The notes: a model not told the origin generated them from the letters alone. A DNA stretch of 64,000 nt from Pseudomonas kielensis (GCF_014236655.1 NZ_JACMYG010000009.1:1-64000), one strand, 5' to 3'; counted from the stretch's first letter, positions 45,201 through 53,256 are shown. Made by a program: numbers and translations.

Positions 45201-45351
45201 CCTGGATGGTCGGGAACTCGGCTTCCGGCAGGGGCGCAATCGGCAATCGCGGGAAGGCGATCAGACCCAGCAGCACCAGGGCGAAGGTCAACAGGACCGT
45301 GGCCACCGGGTGATCGATACACCAGGCGCTGATCCCGCCGCGGGCCTTCAT
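42256..45351 (-). CDS. RND efflux permease, MdtB/MdtC-like
   Basis: This 1031-aa inner-membrane pump of the hydrophobe/amphiphile efflux type has twelve membrane helices, two large periplasmic loops and the proton-relay aspartate pair in VGFVVDDAIVVVENIHRH. It resembles MdtB/MdtC rather than heavy-metal CusA pumps, although the regulators next to it look metal-type. Only one pump gene is present, so it must work as a homotrimer. Its start overlaps the adaptor stop by 4 bp. Confidence 0.92.
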   Translation of the reverse strand: MKARGGISAWCIDHPVATVLLTFALVLLGLIAFPRLPIAPLPEAEFPTIQVNALLPGASPDTMASSVATPLEVQFSAIPGMTQMTSSSALGSTNLTLQFTLDKSIDTAAQEVQAAINTAAGKLPKDMPTLPTWRKVNPADSPVLILSVSSTQMPGTELSDYAETLLARQLSQVDGVGQVNITGQQRPAIRVQASADKLAAIGLTLADIRLAIQQTSLNLAKGALYGESSISTLATNDQLFHPEEYGELIVSYKDGAPVHLRDVARVVNGAEDAYVQAWSGTQPGVNLVIFRQPGANIVETVDRIQAALPSLQAMLPASVEVKVLIDRTQTIRASLHEVELTLLIAVLLVVAVMALFLRQLSATLIVSSVLAVSLIASFALMYVMGFSLNNLTLVAIVISVGFVVDDAIVVVENIHRHLEAGDDQRVAAIKGAGEIGFTVVSISFSLVAAFIPLLFMGGVVGRLFKEFALTATSTILISVVVSLTLAPTLAALFMRAPVHRAHARPGFGERLLALYERGLRRALAHQKAMLGVFVLTLAMAVVGYVFIPKGFFPVQDTGFVLGTTEAAADISYGDMVKKHLAMAQIVAADPAVQTFSHSVGVSGSNQTIANGRFWIALKPRGERDVSASQFIDRIRPKLMAVPGIVLYLRAGQDINLSSGPSRAQYQYVLKSNDGPTLNQWTQRLTEKLRGIPAFRDISNDLQLGGSITHITIDRAAAARFGLTASDVDEALYDAFGQRQVNEFQTQINQYNVILELDTRQRGKAESLAYFYLRSPLSGEMVPLSALARFDAPTIGPLSIAHDGMFPAANLSFNLAPGVALGDAVILLNQAKAEIGMPSSVNGNFQGAAQAFQSSLASQPWLILAALVAVYIILGVLYESFVHPLTIISTLPSAGLGALIMLWLLGQDFSIMALIGLVLLIGIVKKNGILMIDFALDAQRNSGLTPEDAIYQACITRFRPIIMTTLAALLGALPLMLGHGPGAELRQPLGIAVVGGLLVSQALTLFTTPVIYLWLERLFHRPTPAPALATTH

Positions 45352-46517
45352 GGCTGCTGCTCCGAAACGGTGGCCTGAGTCAGTTCCGGCGGTTCGTCGA
45401 GGATCTGCACGCGGCTCCCCGGCTTGAGGCGCGACTGGCCATCGCTGACCAGGACGTCATTGGCTTGCACCCCCTTGATGATGTTCAGGTCGCTGTTCTG
45501 ATAGACCATCTGCACCGGCACCGATTCGACCTTGCCGTCCGTGACCCGGTACACAAAGTGCTGGTCCAGGCCGCGCTGGACCACGGTCGGCGGTACCACC
45601 AGGGCCGCCTTGTCCAGCGCGGTCTGGATCTTGATCGTCACCAGTTGCCCGGGCCAGAGCTTTTGCCCGGGGTTGTTGAATTCGGCCTTGGCGCGAATGG
45701 TGCCGGTGTTGGCGTTGATCTGGTTATCGATCAGCGTCAGGTGACCTTCCCCGAGCAAGTCGCCAGTCTGGCCGTCGGTGTCGGCCCCCAGGTAGGCATC
45801 GACCGCGGCGGCGGGCGTCGCGCCGATCAGGCCTTGCAGGGTCGGCAGCATCTGCTGTGGCAGGGAGAACTCGACGGCGATCGGGTCGATCTGGGTCACC
45901 GAGAACAGCCCTTGGGCATCGCTCATGCGCAGGAAGTTGCCTTCGTCCACGGTACGAATCCCGACCCGTCCCGTCACCGGTGAACGTATCTGGGTGTAGG
46001 AGAGTTGCACCTGCGCCGCATCGATGGCGGCCTGGTTGCCCAGCAGCGTGGCTTTCAACTGATTGACCAGGGCCTGCTGCTGGTCGTAGGTCTGCTTCGA
46101 CACCCCGTCATCGGCGCTCAACAGCTTGTAGCGCTGCAGATTGACCAGCGCCACCTGCAACTGGGCCTGGCTTTCGCCCTGCTGCGCGCGGGCCTGATCG
46201 AGGCTGGCGCGGATCGAGCGATCGTCGAGGGTGGCCAGCAGGTCGCCGGCTTTTACCCGTTGGCCTTCCTTGACCAGCAGTCGGGTGAGGATGCCGTCGA
46301 TCTGCGGGCGAATGATTACGCTGTGCAGCGATAACACCGAGCCGATGCCGCTGACATAACGCGGTACATCGCGTTGCGCGACGCTGACCACACGCACCGG
46401 CACCGCTGTCGGCGCGGCGAGTTTGCTCGCCGCCGGCCGCAGCAGAGCCCAGGCCCCAGCGGCGACAAGCACGACGAGGGTACCGACAAGCAGGAGCGTG
46501 GTTTTTTTGCTGGGCAT
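45348..46517 (-). CDS. RND efflux periplasmic adaptor, MdtA-like
   Basis: This 389-aa membrane-fusion protein has an N-terminal membrane segment (about 7-26), a lipoyl half-motif (IRPQIDGILTRLLVKEGQRVKAGDLLATLDD), an alpha-hairpin (about 105-160) and beta-barrel domains. It links the pump to an outer-membrane channel. It is the first gene of the four-gene unit. No outer-membrane factor gene follows, so the pump must borrow an OprM/TolC-type channel from elsewhere. Confidence 0.92.
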   Translation of the reverse strand: MPSKKTTLLLVGTLVVLVAAGAWALLRPAASKLAAPTAVPVRVVSVAQRDVPRYVSGIGSVLSLHSVIIRPQIDGILTRLLVKEGQRVKAGDLLATLDDRSIRASLDQARAQQGESQAQLQVALVNLQRYKLLSADDGVSKQTYDQQQALVNQLKATLLGNQAAIDAAQVQLSYTQIRSPVTGRVGIRTVDEGNFLRMSDAQGLFSVTQIDPIAVEFSLPQQMLPTLQGLIGATPAAAVDAYLGADTDGQTGDLLGEGHLTLIDNQINANTGTIRAKAEFNNPGQKLWPGQLVTIKIQTALDKAALVVPPTVVQRGLDQHFVYRVTDGKVESVPVQMVYQNSDLNIIKGVQANDVLVSDGQSRLKPGSRVQILDEPPELTQATVSEQQP

Positions 46518-46726
46518 CAGTTCAATCGCCGGGGCCGGTGGGTCGGGTAGGTAGCCAGTATGCCTCCGTTATAGCCCCACGATACGGTCAGCAGGGTGAC
46601 GGCTAACTGACAGGGCGGACAGCTTGCCGCTTGAAGCTTGCAGCTTGCCGCGGCGCTTCCCGTTATACTGCCGGCTTTTCGCGACCCATCATCCGGGCGC
46701 GACTCAACGCTACACCCGGAGCATTC

Positions 46727-46972
46727 ATGACTTCCCCGACACAAGCGCCTGCGGCTGACGACCAGGCTGACCTGCCAGACAGCGTCGACTCCAGCGCCGA
46801 CAGCGACAGCAACGCCGCCATCCCGGCCTTCAAGTTCCCGTTCAAGCCAGGTGAGCTGGCCGCGGCCAAGGCCGGCAACCAGCCGTGGTACAAGAACGGC
46901 GCCAAGAATGGCCACACCAAGGTGCCGGGCGCCGCGCCACCCGGTACCCGTCGCTCGATGGGCAAACGCTGA
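46727..46972 (+). CDS. Small conserved-looking protein of unknown function
   Basis: This 81-aa protein has an acidic, disordered N-terminal third (runs of Asp, Ser and Ala) and a basic C-terminal half with FKFPFKPGELAAAKAGNQPW and a TRRSMGKR end. No signal peptide, membrane segment or known domain is visible. The ATG at 46727 is preceded by CCCGGAGC; TATACT at 46664-46669 could be its -10. The frame extends upstream to 46631, but this part would precede the likely promoter. Codon use is like that of its neighbours, which supports a real gene. Confidence 0.6.
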   Translation: MTSPTQAPAADDQADLPDSVDSSADSDSNAAIPAFKFPFKPGELAAAKAGNQPWYKNGAKNGHTKVPGAAPPGTRRSMGKR

Positions 46973-47023
46973 TCGGTTGATCCTTGCCTTGCGCAGCGGT
47001 CATCAGGCCACTGCCCTAACGGC

Positions 47024-47773
47024 CTAGGCCGCCTGCAACGCGATAAAGGCGTACGTCAGGGGTTGCTCGGTCGTCACCTGCGCGCCGGCGGCCAGCACCT
47101 GGTCGGCGAGCGCTGTTCCCGACAGATGAAACTGCCACTGCCCGACCGAACCCGACAGCGGTTCGGCCTGGACCCGGTCCATGGCGGCGGCAAACGCGGC
47201 CATGTCAGGCAGATAGGCGGTAAAGCCGTCGCCCTTGAGGGCGGTGGTGCAAATCCCCAGCTGTGCGCAGATCCCTTCCTTGGCTTGAATATCATCCCGA
47301 TCGGCCTGGCGTGACTGCTCGATCAGGCTCGCCAGCGAGCGGTCGACCAATTGGCCGCCGACGATCAACTCAGGCCCCTGCTGCCATGACTCGGGCGGGC
47401 AGTCCTTGGCGCTCGGTGTCAGGGGAATGTGCGGATTGATTTCCATCGGGTAGATCCGGCACACCAGCGGTCGACGCTCATAGATCCGGCACAGGTTGTC
47501 TTCGTCAAGATTCCGGCAGCGGCCCGCGTTGAAGGCGGCGAAGGTAATGGTCACGTAGGCGTGGGTGTCACCGCAGGGCACCACCACGGACCGGCGCTGG
47601 GCGTGTTCGCGCTGCGCGGCCGGCAGGCCCAGGCCGTTGTCCAGGAATCCCTCGACCAGCACGATCACCGCGCCGCCATCGGCTGCCCACATGCGGGCTT
47701 CGGCGAGGGTCAGGGGCACATGGTGGTCATTGCAGCATTTGCCGCAGCCTACGCAGGAAAACGATGTGTTCAT
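47024..47773 (-). CDS. YkgJ family cysteine-cluster protein
   Basis: This 249-aa protein has the signature C-x2-C-x2-CC (Cys7, Cys10, Cys13, Cys14 in CVGCGKCC) and a second cluster in CRNLDEDNLCRIYERRPLVCRIYP. The family (UPF0153/YkgJ) is presumed to bind zinc or an iron-sulfur cluster; its function is unknown. The second ATG of the open frame (47773) is chosen because the family begins shortly before the first Cys motif. It is followed on the same strand by a small exported protein only after the divergent gap, so it appears monocistronic. Confidence 0.85.
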   Translation of the reverse strand: MNTSFSCVGCGKCCNDHHVPLTLAEARMWAADGGAVIVLVEGFLDNGLGLPAAQREHAQRRSVVVPCGDTHAYVTITFAAFNAGRCRNLDEDNLCRIYERRPLVCRIYPMEINPHIPLTPSAKDCPPESWQQGPELIVGGQLVDRSLASLIEQSRQADRDDIQAKEGICAQLGICTTALKGDGFTAYLPDMAAFAAAMDRVQAEPLSGSVGQWQFHLSGTALADQVLAAGAQVTTEQPLTYAFIALQAA

Positions 47774-47853
47774 GGGAGGGGTCACAGTCCGAAAGCGTCA
47801 GCGATGACAAAAAAACAGCGCCGGGGCCTGCGGCGAAGCAAGTTGTGCGCCAG

Positions 47854-48180
47854 TCATTGGCCCGGGGTGGCCGGGCGCACTGAATCCCATTCGGTGACGT
47901 GGGCGGTCTTGCTCTGCTTGTGGTAGAGGCACAGCTCGGTGCCGCGCTGTCCCTTCATGTGTTTCTGTGGGTACTGGCCCTCAAGCAGCAAGGCGCTGTA
48001 GCCGACGCGATCATCGAACTGCGCGGCCTTGCCCACCGGCTTGGCGTGGCTCAACTGGCTGGCCTGGGTGCAACTGGCGAGTACGGCCTTGTCGTAGGCG
48101 GCCCAGGCGTCGGGGCTTGAGGCCTGGGCGTGGAGGGCGAGGCTGGTCAGGGCGATGAAAAGCAGGGCAGGGGATCGCAT
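47854..48180 (-). CDS. Exported protein of unknown function
   Basis: This 108-aa protein has a signal peptide (about 1-20, ALHAQA cleavage region) and a mature part of about 88 residues with two cysteines (in LASCTQAS and TELCLYHK) that could form a disulfide. No known domain is recognised. AGGAGCCCTGCC precedes the ATG. It lies between the acetyltransferase and YkgJ-type genes, all on the minus strand. Confidence 0.7.
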   Translation of the reverse strand: MRSPALLFIALTSLALHAQASSPDAWAAYDKAVLASCTQASQLSHAKPVGKAAQFDDRVGYSALLLEGQYPQKHMKGQRGTELCLYHKQSKTAHVTEWDSVRPATPGQ

Positions 48181-48244
48181 GGCAGGGCTCCTGATGGGTC
48201 GGAGAGCAAGTATGCCTGATGTCGTTGTGGGGGCAGAGATGCCC

Positions 48245-48727
48245 TCAGTCGGGGACGGGTTCCCGGCGGACCTGGCGCATGCCGCAACTGGCGTACAACT
48301 GCCGTGCGCGAAGGTTGTCTTCCAGCACCTTCAAGTCGACAAACCCTTCGCGACGTTGCTGGAACACGCTGAAGGCATGCAGCAGCAACGCCCGTCCCAG
48401 GCCTTGCCCCTGGGCGCGGGGATGCACCACCAGGTGCTTGATGTAGGCGCTGGTCCAGCACTGGATCACGCCGACGAGGCCCTGGGCGTCGGAGGCGATG
48501 ATGCACAGTTGCGGGTCGTATTCGGGGTCGCGCTCAAACCGTTCGCGCCAGACAGCCAGGGCCGAGACCTGACCGACGCCCGCTCGATATCCCGCCTCCA
48601 GCAACTGATGCACCGCCTCAGCCATCGTCGGCTGGTAGGTGGCCAGGCTGATGCCCGCCGGCCAGGCGCTGGGCGGCAGGGCGCCGGCCAGTTCGCGGCG
48701 CAGCAACAGGCAGTAAGCCTGGACCAC
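48245..48727 (-). CDS. GNAT family N-acetyltransferase
   Basis: This 160-aa protein has the acetyl-CoA-binding motif A in IKHLVVHPRAQGQGLGRALLLHAF and motif B in VLEDNLRARQLYASCGM. The acceptor substrate is unknown. It starts with GTG only 3 bp after the cheV stop codon, so it is translated from the cheV transcript. A functional link to chemotaxis is possible but unproven. Confidence 0.85.
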   Translation of the reverse strand: MVQAYCLLLRRELAGALPPSAWPAGISLATYQPTMAEAVHQLLEAGYRAGVGQVSALAVWRERFERDPEYDPQLCIIASDAQGLVGVIQCWTSAYIKHLVVHPRAQGQGLGRALLLHAFSVFQQRREGFVDLKVLEDNLRARQLYASCGMRQVRREPVPD

Positions 48728-48730
48728 GGC

Positions 48731-49633
48731 TCAATGCCCCTGCTGCGCCACCGCTTTGGCGGCGTCGATCAGGCATTGGGTCAGCTCCGGCGAAGAGAAC
48801 TTGGTCAGCACTGCGTTGGCCCCGGACAGTCGGGCTTTTTCGCTGTTCATCGCGCTGTCCAGGGAGGTGTGCAGCAGCACGTAGAGGTGGGCGAAGTCCG
48901 GGGTTTCGCGCAGGGTCCGGGTAAAGGCGTAGCCGTCCATTTCCGACATCTCGATGTCCGAAACAATCAGGTTGATCTGCTGCGCGGTGCCTTGCAGTTC
49001 CAGCAGGCAGTCGATGGCTTCCTTGGCACTGCGGGCGGTGTGGCATAACAAACCGAGGTGACGCAGGGTGTTTACCGACTGTTGCAGCGCCACCTGGCTG
49101 TCGTCGACCACCAGGATGCGCGCGTTGCCCAGCAGCTCGGCATCTTCCATGCTCAACTCGGTGGGCGCCATTTGCACCGGCTCCGGGGCAATGCCGTGGA
49201 TGACCTTCTCGATGTCCAACACCTGCACCAGCGTGCCGTCAACCGAGGTCACGCCGGTGATGTACGAACGTCCGCCGCCCGAGCCATACGGTGGCGGGCG
49301 AATATCGGAGGTCAGGCAGTGCACGATCTTGCTCACCGCCTGCACGTGCAGGCCCTGTTTCGAGCGGCTGACGTCGGTGACGATCAGGCAGCCACCGTCG
49401 GGGTCCGCCAGGGGGCGCTCGCCGATGGCGCGGCTCAGGTCGATGACCGACAACGAGTTGCCGCGCAGGGTCGCGATGCCTTTGACGTGGGGGTGCGACT
49501 CCGGTAACCGGGTCAGCGGCGGGCAGGGGATGATTTCACTGACTTTCAGCAGGTTGATCGCCATCAGCTTGCCACTGCGCAAGGTAAACAGCAGAAGCGA
49601 AAGTGAATCTGCGCGGGCTTTGGTGGAGGACAT
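48731..49633 (-). CDS. cheV: Chemotaxis coupling protein CheV
   Basis: This 300-aa protein has a CheW-like coupling domain (about 10-150) and a receiver domain (about 170-295) with acidic pocket Asp177/Asp178 (ILVVDDSQ) and phospho-acceptor Asp226 (IVSDIEMSEMDG). CheV connects chemoreceptors to CheA and may buffer phosphate. The ATG at 49633 begins MSSTKARAD; the open extension to 49672 is unlikely. It is followed directly by the acetyltransferase gene. Confidence 0.95.
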   Translation of the reverse strand: MSSTKARADSLSLLLFTLRSGKLMAINLLKVSEIIPCPPLTRLPESHPHVKGIATLRGNSLSVIDLSRAIGERPLADPDGGCLIVTDVSRSKQGLHVQAVSKIVHCLTSDIRPPPYGSGGGRSYITGVTSVDGTLVQVLDIEKVIHGIAPEPVQMAPTELSMEDAELLGNARILVVDDSQVALQQSVNTLRHLGLLCHTARSAKEAIDCLLELQGTAQQINLIVSDIEMSEMDGYAFTRTLRETPDFAHLYVLLHTSLDSAMNSEKARLSGANAVLTKFSSPELTQCLIDAAKAVAQQGH

Positions 49634-49783
49634 AAAAACCTTCTGTGGAAAAGGTGACGGAGGATCGCGCAAGCGCCGACAACTATTGATAACGGGTTAT
49701 CGACTTGACGGGGGCAGGCTTTAGGGCCGGTACCACCTTTGTAGCTGCCGAGCTCCGCGAGGCAGCGTCTACAGGGGCTGCGA

Positions 49784-51340
49784 TCATTTCATGCCCAGCC
49801 GCTTGGCCATTCGTCCCAGGTTCGCCCGGTCCAGGCCCAGCTCGCGGGCGGCGCTGGCCCAGTTGTGCTGGTGGCGCTCCAGGCAGGCGCTGATCAGTTG
49901 ACGCTGGTACTGCTCGGTGGCCTGGCGCAGGTCGCCGCTCACCTCCGGTGCTGGCGCAGGTATGGCGGGCGCCGGGACTGCGCTGGCCTCAAGGGCCTCG
50001 TGGGGCAAGTCCAGGTCGGCGGCGCTGAGGCTGAGGATCTTCGGCCGCTCGCGGGCGTTGCCCAGCGCCTTCAAGGCACTGCGGCCGATCAAGTGTTCCA
50101 GTTCGCGCACATTGCCCGGCCAGCTGTAAGCCAGCAGCGAGGCCTGGGCATCGCTGGACAGGCGCAGGCTGTTGAGGCCCATGCGCGAGCGGTTCTGTTC
50201 GAGGAAATAGCCACTGAGCAACAGCACATCCCGCCCGCGATCACGCAGGGCCGGCACCCGCAACGGATACACGCTCAGGCGGTGGTAAAAGTCGGCGCGG
50301 TAGCGGCCGCTGCGCACTTCTTCGGCGAGGTCGCGGTTGGTGGCGGCGATCAGGCGCACATCGACCTGATGCTCCTTGTCCGACCCCAGGCGTTGCAGTT
50401 GCCCGCTCTGCAGCACCCGCAGCAACTTGGCCTGCACCGTCAGGGACAACTCGCCGACTTCGTCGAGAAACAGGGTGCCGCCATTGGCCAGTTCAAATTT
50501 GCCGCGTCGGTCACTGGTGGCGCCGGTGAAGGCCCCGCGCACATGGCCGAACAGCTCGCTCTCCACCAGGGTGTCGGGCAGGGCGGCGCAGTTGAGGCTG
50601 ATGATCGGCTTGTTGGCCCGCGCTGAGGCGGCATGAATCGCCTGGGCCACCAACTCCTTGCCGACCCCGGTTTCCCCGGTGATCAGCACCGTCAGGTCGC
50701 TGCCGCCCACCAGCTTGATCTCCTCCACCAGGCGCTTGTGTGTCTTGCTCTGGCCGATCATTTCGCGGTCTTGCTGGCCGCTGGCCTGACGATAGACCTC
50801 GGCCCGCTGGTGCTCGTCTTCAACCCGATTGGCCAGCCGCTCGATGCGCTCGGCGGCGTTGACCGTGGCGGCCGCCAGGCTGGCGAAGGCCTGCAGGGCA
50901 TCCAGCTCGATGGGTTCGAAGCGTTCCGGGTCCAGCGCATCCAGGGTCAGCAGGCCCCAGGGCTGCTCATCGATAAACAGCGGGCAGCCCATGCAGTCGT
51001 GGACCTCCAGGTGCTCGTCGAGGCCGTCGACCAGGCCGTCATAGGGGTCCGGCAGCTCGCTGTCGGCGGCAAAGCGCGTCGGTCCAGGGCTGCTGAGCAG
51101 CGCCGCGAAGCGCGGATGCTCGCTGACCTTGAAGCGCCGACCCAGGGTGTCAGTGCTCAAGCCGTCCACCGCCAGCGGCACCAGCCATTCGCCATCCAGG
51201 CGCAGCAGGGCGGCGGCATCGCAAGGCAGCAGGGCACGCATGGCTTCCAGCAGGCGCCGGTAGCGCTCGCCTTCGGGCAGTTCGCGGGACAGGTCAGAGA
51301 CCAGGGGCAGCAGGGTGGTCAGCAGGGATTTTGCAGTCAT
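49784..51340 (-). CDS. norR: Nitric oxide-responsive sigma-54 activator NorR
   Basis: This 518-aa activator has an N-terminal GAF domain (about 20-165) that in NorR senses NO through a mononuclear iron, with His114 and Cys116 among candidate ligands in EVHDCMG. An AAA+ domain follows with Walker A GETGVGKE (222-229) and the sigma-54-contacting loop GAFTGA (269-274), and a Fis-type helix-turn-helix lies at the C-terminus. It is divergent from hmp with NorR sites between them. Pseudomonas literature also calls the hmp-linked form FhpR. Confidence 0.94.
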   Translation of the reverse strand: MTAKSLLTTLLPLVSDLSRELPEGERYRRLLEAMRALLPCDAAALLRLDGEWLVPLAVDGLSTDTLGRRFKVSEHPRFAALLSSPGPTRFAADSELPDPYDGLVDGLDEHLEVHDCMGCPLFIDEQPWGLLTLDALDPERFEPIELDALQAFASLAAATVNAAERIERLANRVEDEHQRAEVYRQASGQQDREMIGQSKTHKRLVEEIKLVGGSDLTVLITGETGVGKELVAQAIHAASARANKPIISLNCAALPDTLVESELFGHVRGAFTGATSDRRGKFELANGGTLFLDEVGELSLTVQAKLLRVLQSGQLQRLGSDKEHQVDVRLIAATNRDLAEEVRSGRYRADFYHRLSVYPLRVPALRDRGRDVLLLSGYFLEQNRSRMGLNSLRLSSDAQASLLAYSWPGNVRELEHLIGRSALKALGNARERPKILSLSAADLDLPHEALEASAVPAPAIPAPAPEVSGDLRQATEQYQRQLISACLERHQHNWASAARELGLDRANLGRMAKRLGMK

Positions 51341-51354
51341 ATTGACTCCATGTA

Positions 51355-51391
51355 GTCGAGGTGACTATAAAACCCCCAGGGTCGTTATGAC
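51355..51391. promoter_or_regulatory. Two NorR binding sites between norR and hmp
   Basis: GTCGAGGTGAC (51355-51365) and GTCGTTATGAC (51381-51391) both match the NorR core GT-N7-AC, and their start points are 26 bp apart. They lie 40-77 bp upstream of the hmp sigma-54 promoter, the usual place for an enhancer. The first also overlaps the norR translation start region, so NorR may control its own gene. Confidence 0.7.
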
Positions 51392-51431
51392 TACATATTA
51401 ATTAAATGATTGATTTATAAGGGTTTAATTG

Positions 51432-51448
51432 TTGGCATGGAAACTGAT
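51432..51448 (+). promoter_or_regulatory. Sigma-54 promoter of hmp
   Basis: The -24 part matches TTGGCATG perfectly. The -12 part reads CTGAT where TTGC plus A or T is expected, with the essential G present at the right distance. It lies 50 bp before the hmp start and just downstream of the two NorR sites, which is the combination known for NO-induced flavohaemoglobin genes. Confidence 0.65.
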
Positions 51449-51497
51449 AACCAAAGGGCAATTCATTAAAAGCAGTCGTTCAGGAGTTCATCCCCTT

Positions 51498-52679
51498 ATG
51501 CTTAGTGCCCAAGACCGTGCCATCGTCAAATCCACCGTGCCGCTGCTGGAAAGCGGTGGTGAAGCTCTGATCACCCACTTCTACCGCATGATGCTCAGCG
51601 AATACCCGCAAGTGCGCCCGCTGTTCAACCAGGCGCACCAGGCCAGCGGCGACCAGCCCCGGGCCCTGGCCAATGGTGTGCTGATGTACGCCCGGCACAT
51701 CGACCAGCTCGACCAGTTGGGCGACCTGGTGGCGAAAATCATCAACAAGCATGTGGCCCTGCAGATTCTTCCTGAGCACTATCCGATTGTCGGCAGCTGC
51801 CTGCTGCGCGCCATCAGCGAAGTGCTCGGTGAAGAGATCGCCACGCCCGAAGTGATGAGTGCCTGGGGCGCGGCCTACGGCCAACTGGCCGAGATCCTGA
51901 TCGGTGCCGAAGCCGCGATCTACGACCAGAAAGCCGAAGCCGTCGGTGGCTGGCGCGGGGCGCGGGCGTTCGTCTTGACCCAGCGGGTCGAGGAGAGCGC
52001 GGAAATCACTTCGTTCTACTTCGAGCCAGCGGACAAAGGCCCGATCCTTGCCGCAGAACCTGGCCAGTACATCGGCATGAAGCTGCTGCTGGACGGTGAA
52101 GAGATTCGTCGCAACTACTCGCTGTCGTCCCTGGGCACTGACGGCCAGTACCGCATCAGCGTCAAGCGCGAAGCCGGTGGCCGTGCGTCGAACTACCTGC
52201 ACGACCAGTTCCAGGTCGGTGCCCACATCGAACTGTTCCCGCCTGCTGGCGACTTCACCCTGACGGCCAGCGACAAGCCGCTGGTGCTGATCAGCGGCGG
52301 GGTGGGCATCACCCCGACCCTGGCCATGCTCGAAGCGGCCCTGGCCACCGAGCGGCCGGTGCACTTTATCCACTGCGCGCGCAACGGCGCGGTGCATGCC
52401 TTCCGCGACTGGATCGACGGCCTGGCCGAGCGTCATCCCCAGCTCAAGCGCTTCTACTGTTACGCCGAAGATGACGGGGTCAGCCCGGCAGCCGACCAGG
52501 TCGGGCTGCTGAGCCAGGAGCAATTGGGTCACTGGCTGCCCGAGCAGCGGGACCTGGACGCCTACTTCCTGGGGCCCAAGGGCTTCATGGCGGTGATCAA
52601 GCGTCACCTCAAGGCGTTGGGAGTGCCTGAAAGCCAGAGCCGCTACGAGTTCTTTGGGCCGGCTGCGGCGTTGGAATGA
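51498..52679 (+). CDS. hmp: Flavohaemoprotein, nitric oxide dioxygenase
   Basis: This 393-aa cytoplasmic protein turns NO and oxygen into nitrate using NAD(P)H. The globin domain (1-140) has distal Tyr29 and proximal His85 (KHVALQ). The FAD domain has RNYSLSS and the NAD domain has LISGGVGITPTLAML; the protein ends shortly after YEFFGPA. The ATG at 51498 (MLSAQDRA) gives the normal length; an upstream in-frame start at 51429 would lie before the sigma-54 promoter. Confidence 0.97.
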   Translation: MLSAQDRAIVKSTVPLLESGGEALITHFYRMMLSEYPQVRPLFNQAHQASGDQPRALANGVLMYARHIDQLDQLGDLVAKIINKHVALQILPEHYPIVGSCLLRAISEVLGEEIATPEVMSAWGAAYGQLAEILIGAEAAIYDQKAEAVGGWRGARAFVLTQRVEESAEITSFYFEPADKGPILAAEPGQYIGMKLLLDGEEIRRNYSLSSLGTDGQYRISVKREAGGRASNYLHDQFQVGAHIELFPPAGDFTLTASDKPLVLISGGVGITPTLAMLEAALATERPVHFIHCARNGAVHAFRDWIDGLAERHPQLKRFYCYAEDDGVSPAADQVGLLSQEQLGHWLPEQRDLDAYFLGPKGFMAVIKRHLKALGVPESQSRYEFFGPAAALE

Positions 52680-52686
52680 CGGCAAG

Positions 52687-52717
52687 GGGGGCGACTTGGT
52701 CAGACCGAGTCGCCCCC
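52687..52717 (+). terminator. GC hairpin after hmp
   Basis: GGGGGCGACT (52687-52696) pairs with AGTCGCCCCC (52708-52717) around TGGTCAGACCG. It begins 7 bp after the hmp stop codon. No T-run follows, so it may be a weak terminator or an end-protecting hairpin. Confidence 0.5.
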
Positions 52718-52742
52718 ATCGCGGGCAGGCTCGCTTCCACCA
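52718..52742. repeat. Degenerate REP sequence after hmp
   Basis: ATCGCGGGCAGGCTCGCTTC at 52718-52737 resembles the Pseudomonas REP core GCGGGCAAGCCCGCTCCCAC with a few changes. It follows the GC hairpin directly. Confidence 0.55.
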
Positions 52743-52836
52743 GTCTTTAGTCGAGGCAAGGTCAACGGTGGGAGATTCTATGGTGTTGAGGGGCTGTGTG
52801 AGCTGCTGAAGGTTGTGATCTTTTGATCTTGGATTT

Positions 52837-53230
52837 GGGGTATATCCATTGCTGCGGTTGTGGCGGCTAATGGTTCCGCCCTTACGGCGGGTCACTTTGG
52901 CAAACGCCGGAGTGCCGGCCCAGCCCAAAGTAACCAAAGGTCTTTGCCCCAGGCGTTCGGCCCCTCGCTAAGGCTCGGGGTCCCTTCGCTACGGTATCCA
53001 TCCGGGGGCATCGCCTCCGGTTTGCTTCGCTGCACCTCCTCTCGATGTATGCGGCTTCGCCGCACGGCGCTCCGCGCCTCCCCCCTGATGGACACCTTCG
53101 CTCAGCCTGCCGATGGGGCGGGTGGATCAAGAGCAAAAGCACGGCGACCTGCCGGTCGGCCTGAGTGGCAAGGGCAGGCGAGGCGGCCTACCGGCCGGCC
53201 TGCTTTCCTGCGTTGGAGTATCTTTGTGGG
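52837..53230 (+). repeat. Structured ~395-bp intergenic repeat, copy A
   Basis: From about 52869 to 53130 this is almost identical to 59789-60050; I see one mismatch (CCTGATGG versus CCGGATGG). Similarity weakens over the next 100 bp but continues to GGAGTAT. The element holds many short hairpins, for example CCGCC-CTTAC-GGCGG, ACTTTGG ... CCAAAGT and GCGG-CTTC-CCGC. Open frames on either strand here are arginine-rich, lack ribosome binding sites and are probably not genes. A REP follows immediately. It lies between hmp and dsbB. Confidence 0.85.
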
Positions 53231-53256
53231 AGCGGGCTTGCCCGCGATGAGGCCGG
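53225..53256. repeat. REP sequence at the end of repeat copy A
   Basis: TGTGGGAGCGGGCTTGCCCG (53225-53244), continuing CGATGAGGCCGG, is a standard P. fluorescens-type REP. It directly abuts the 395-bp repeat. Confidence 0.8.
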
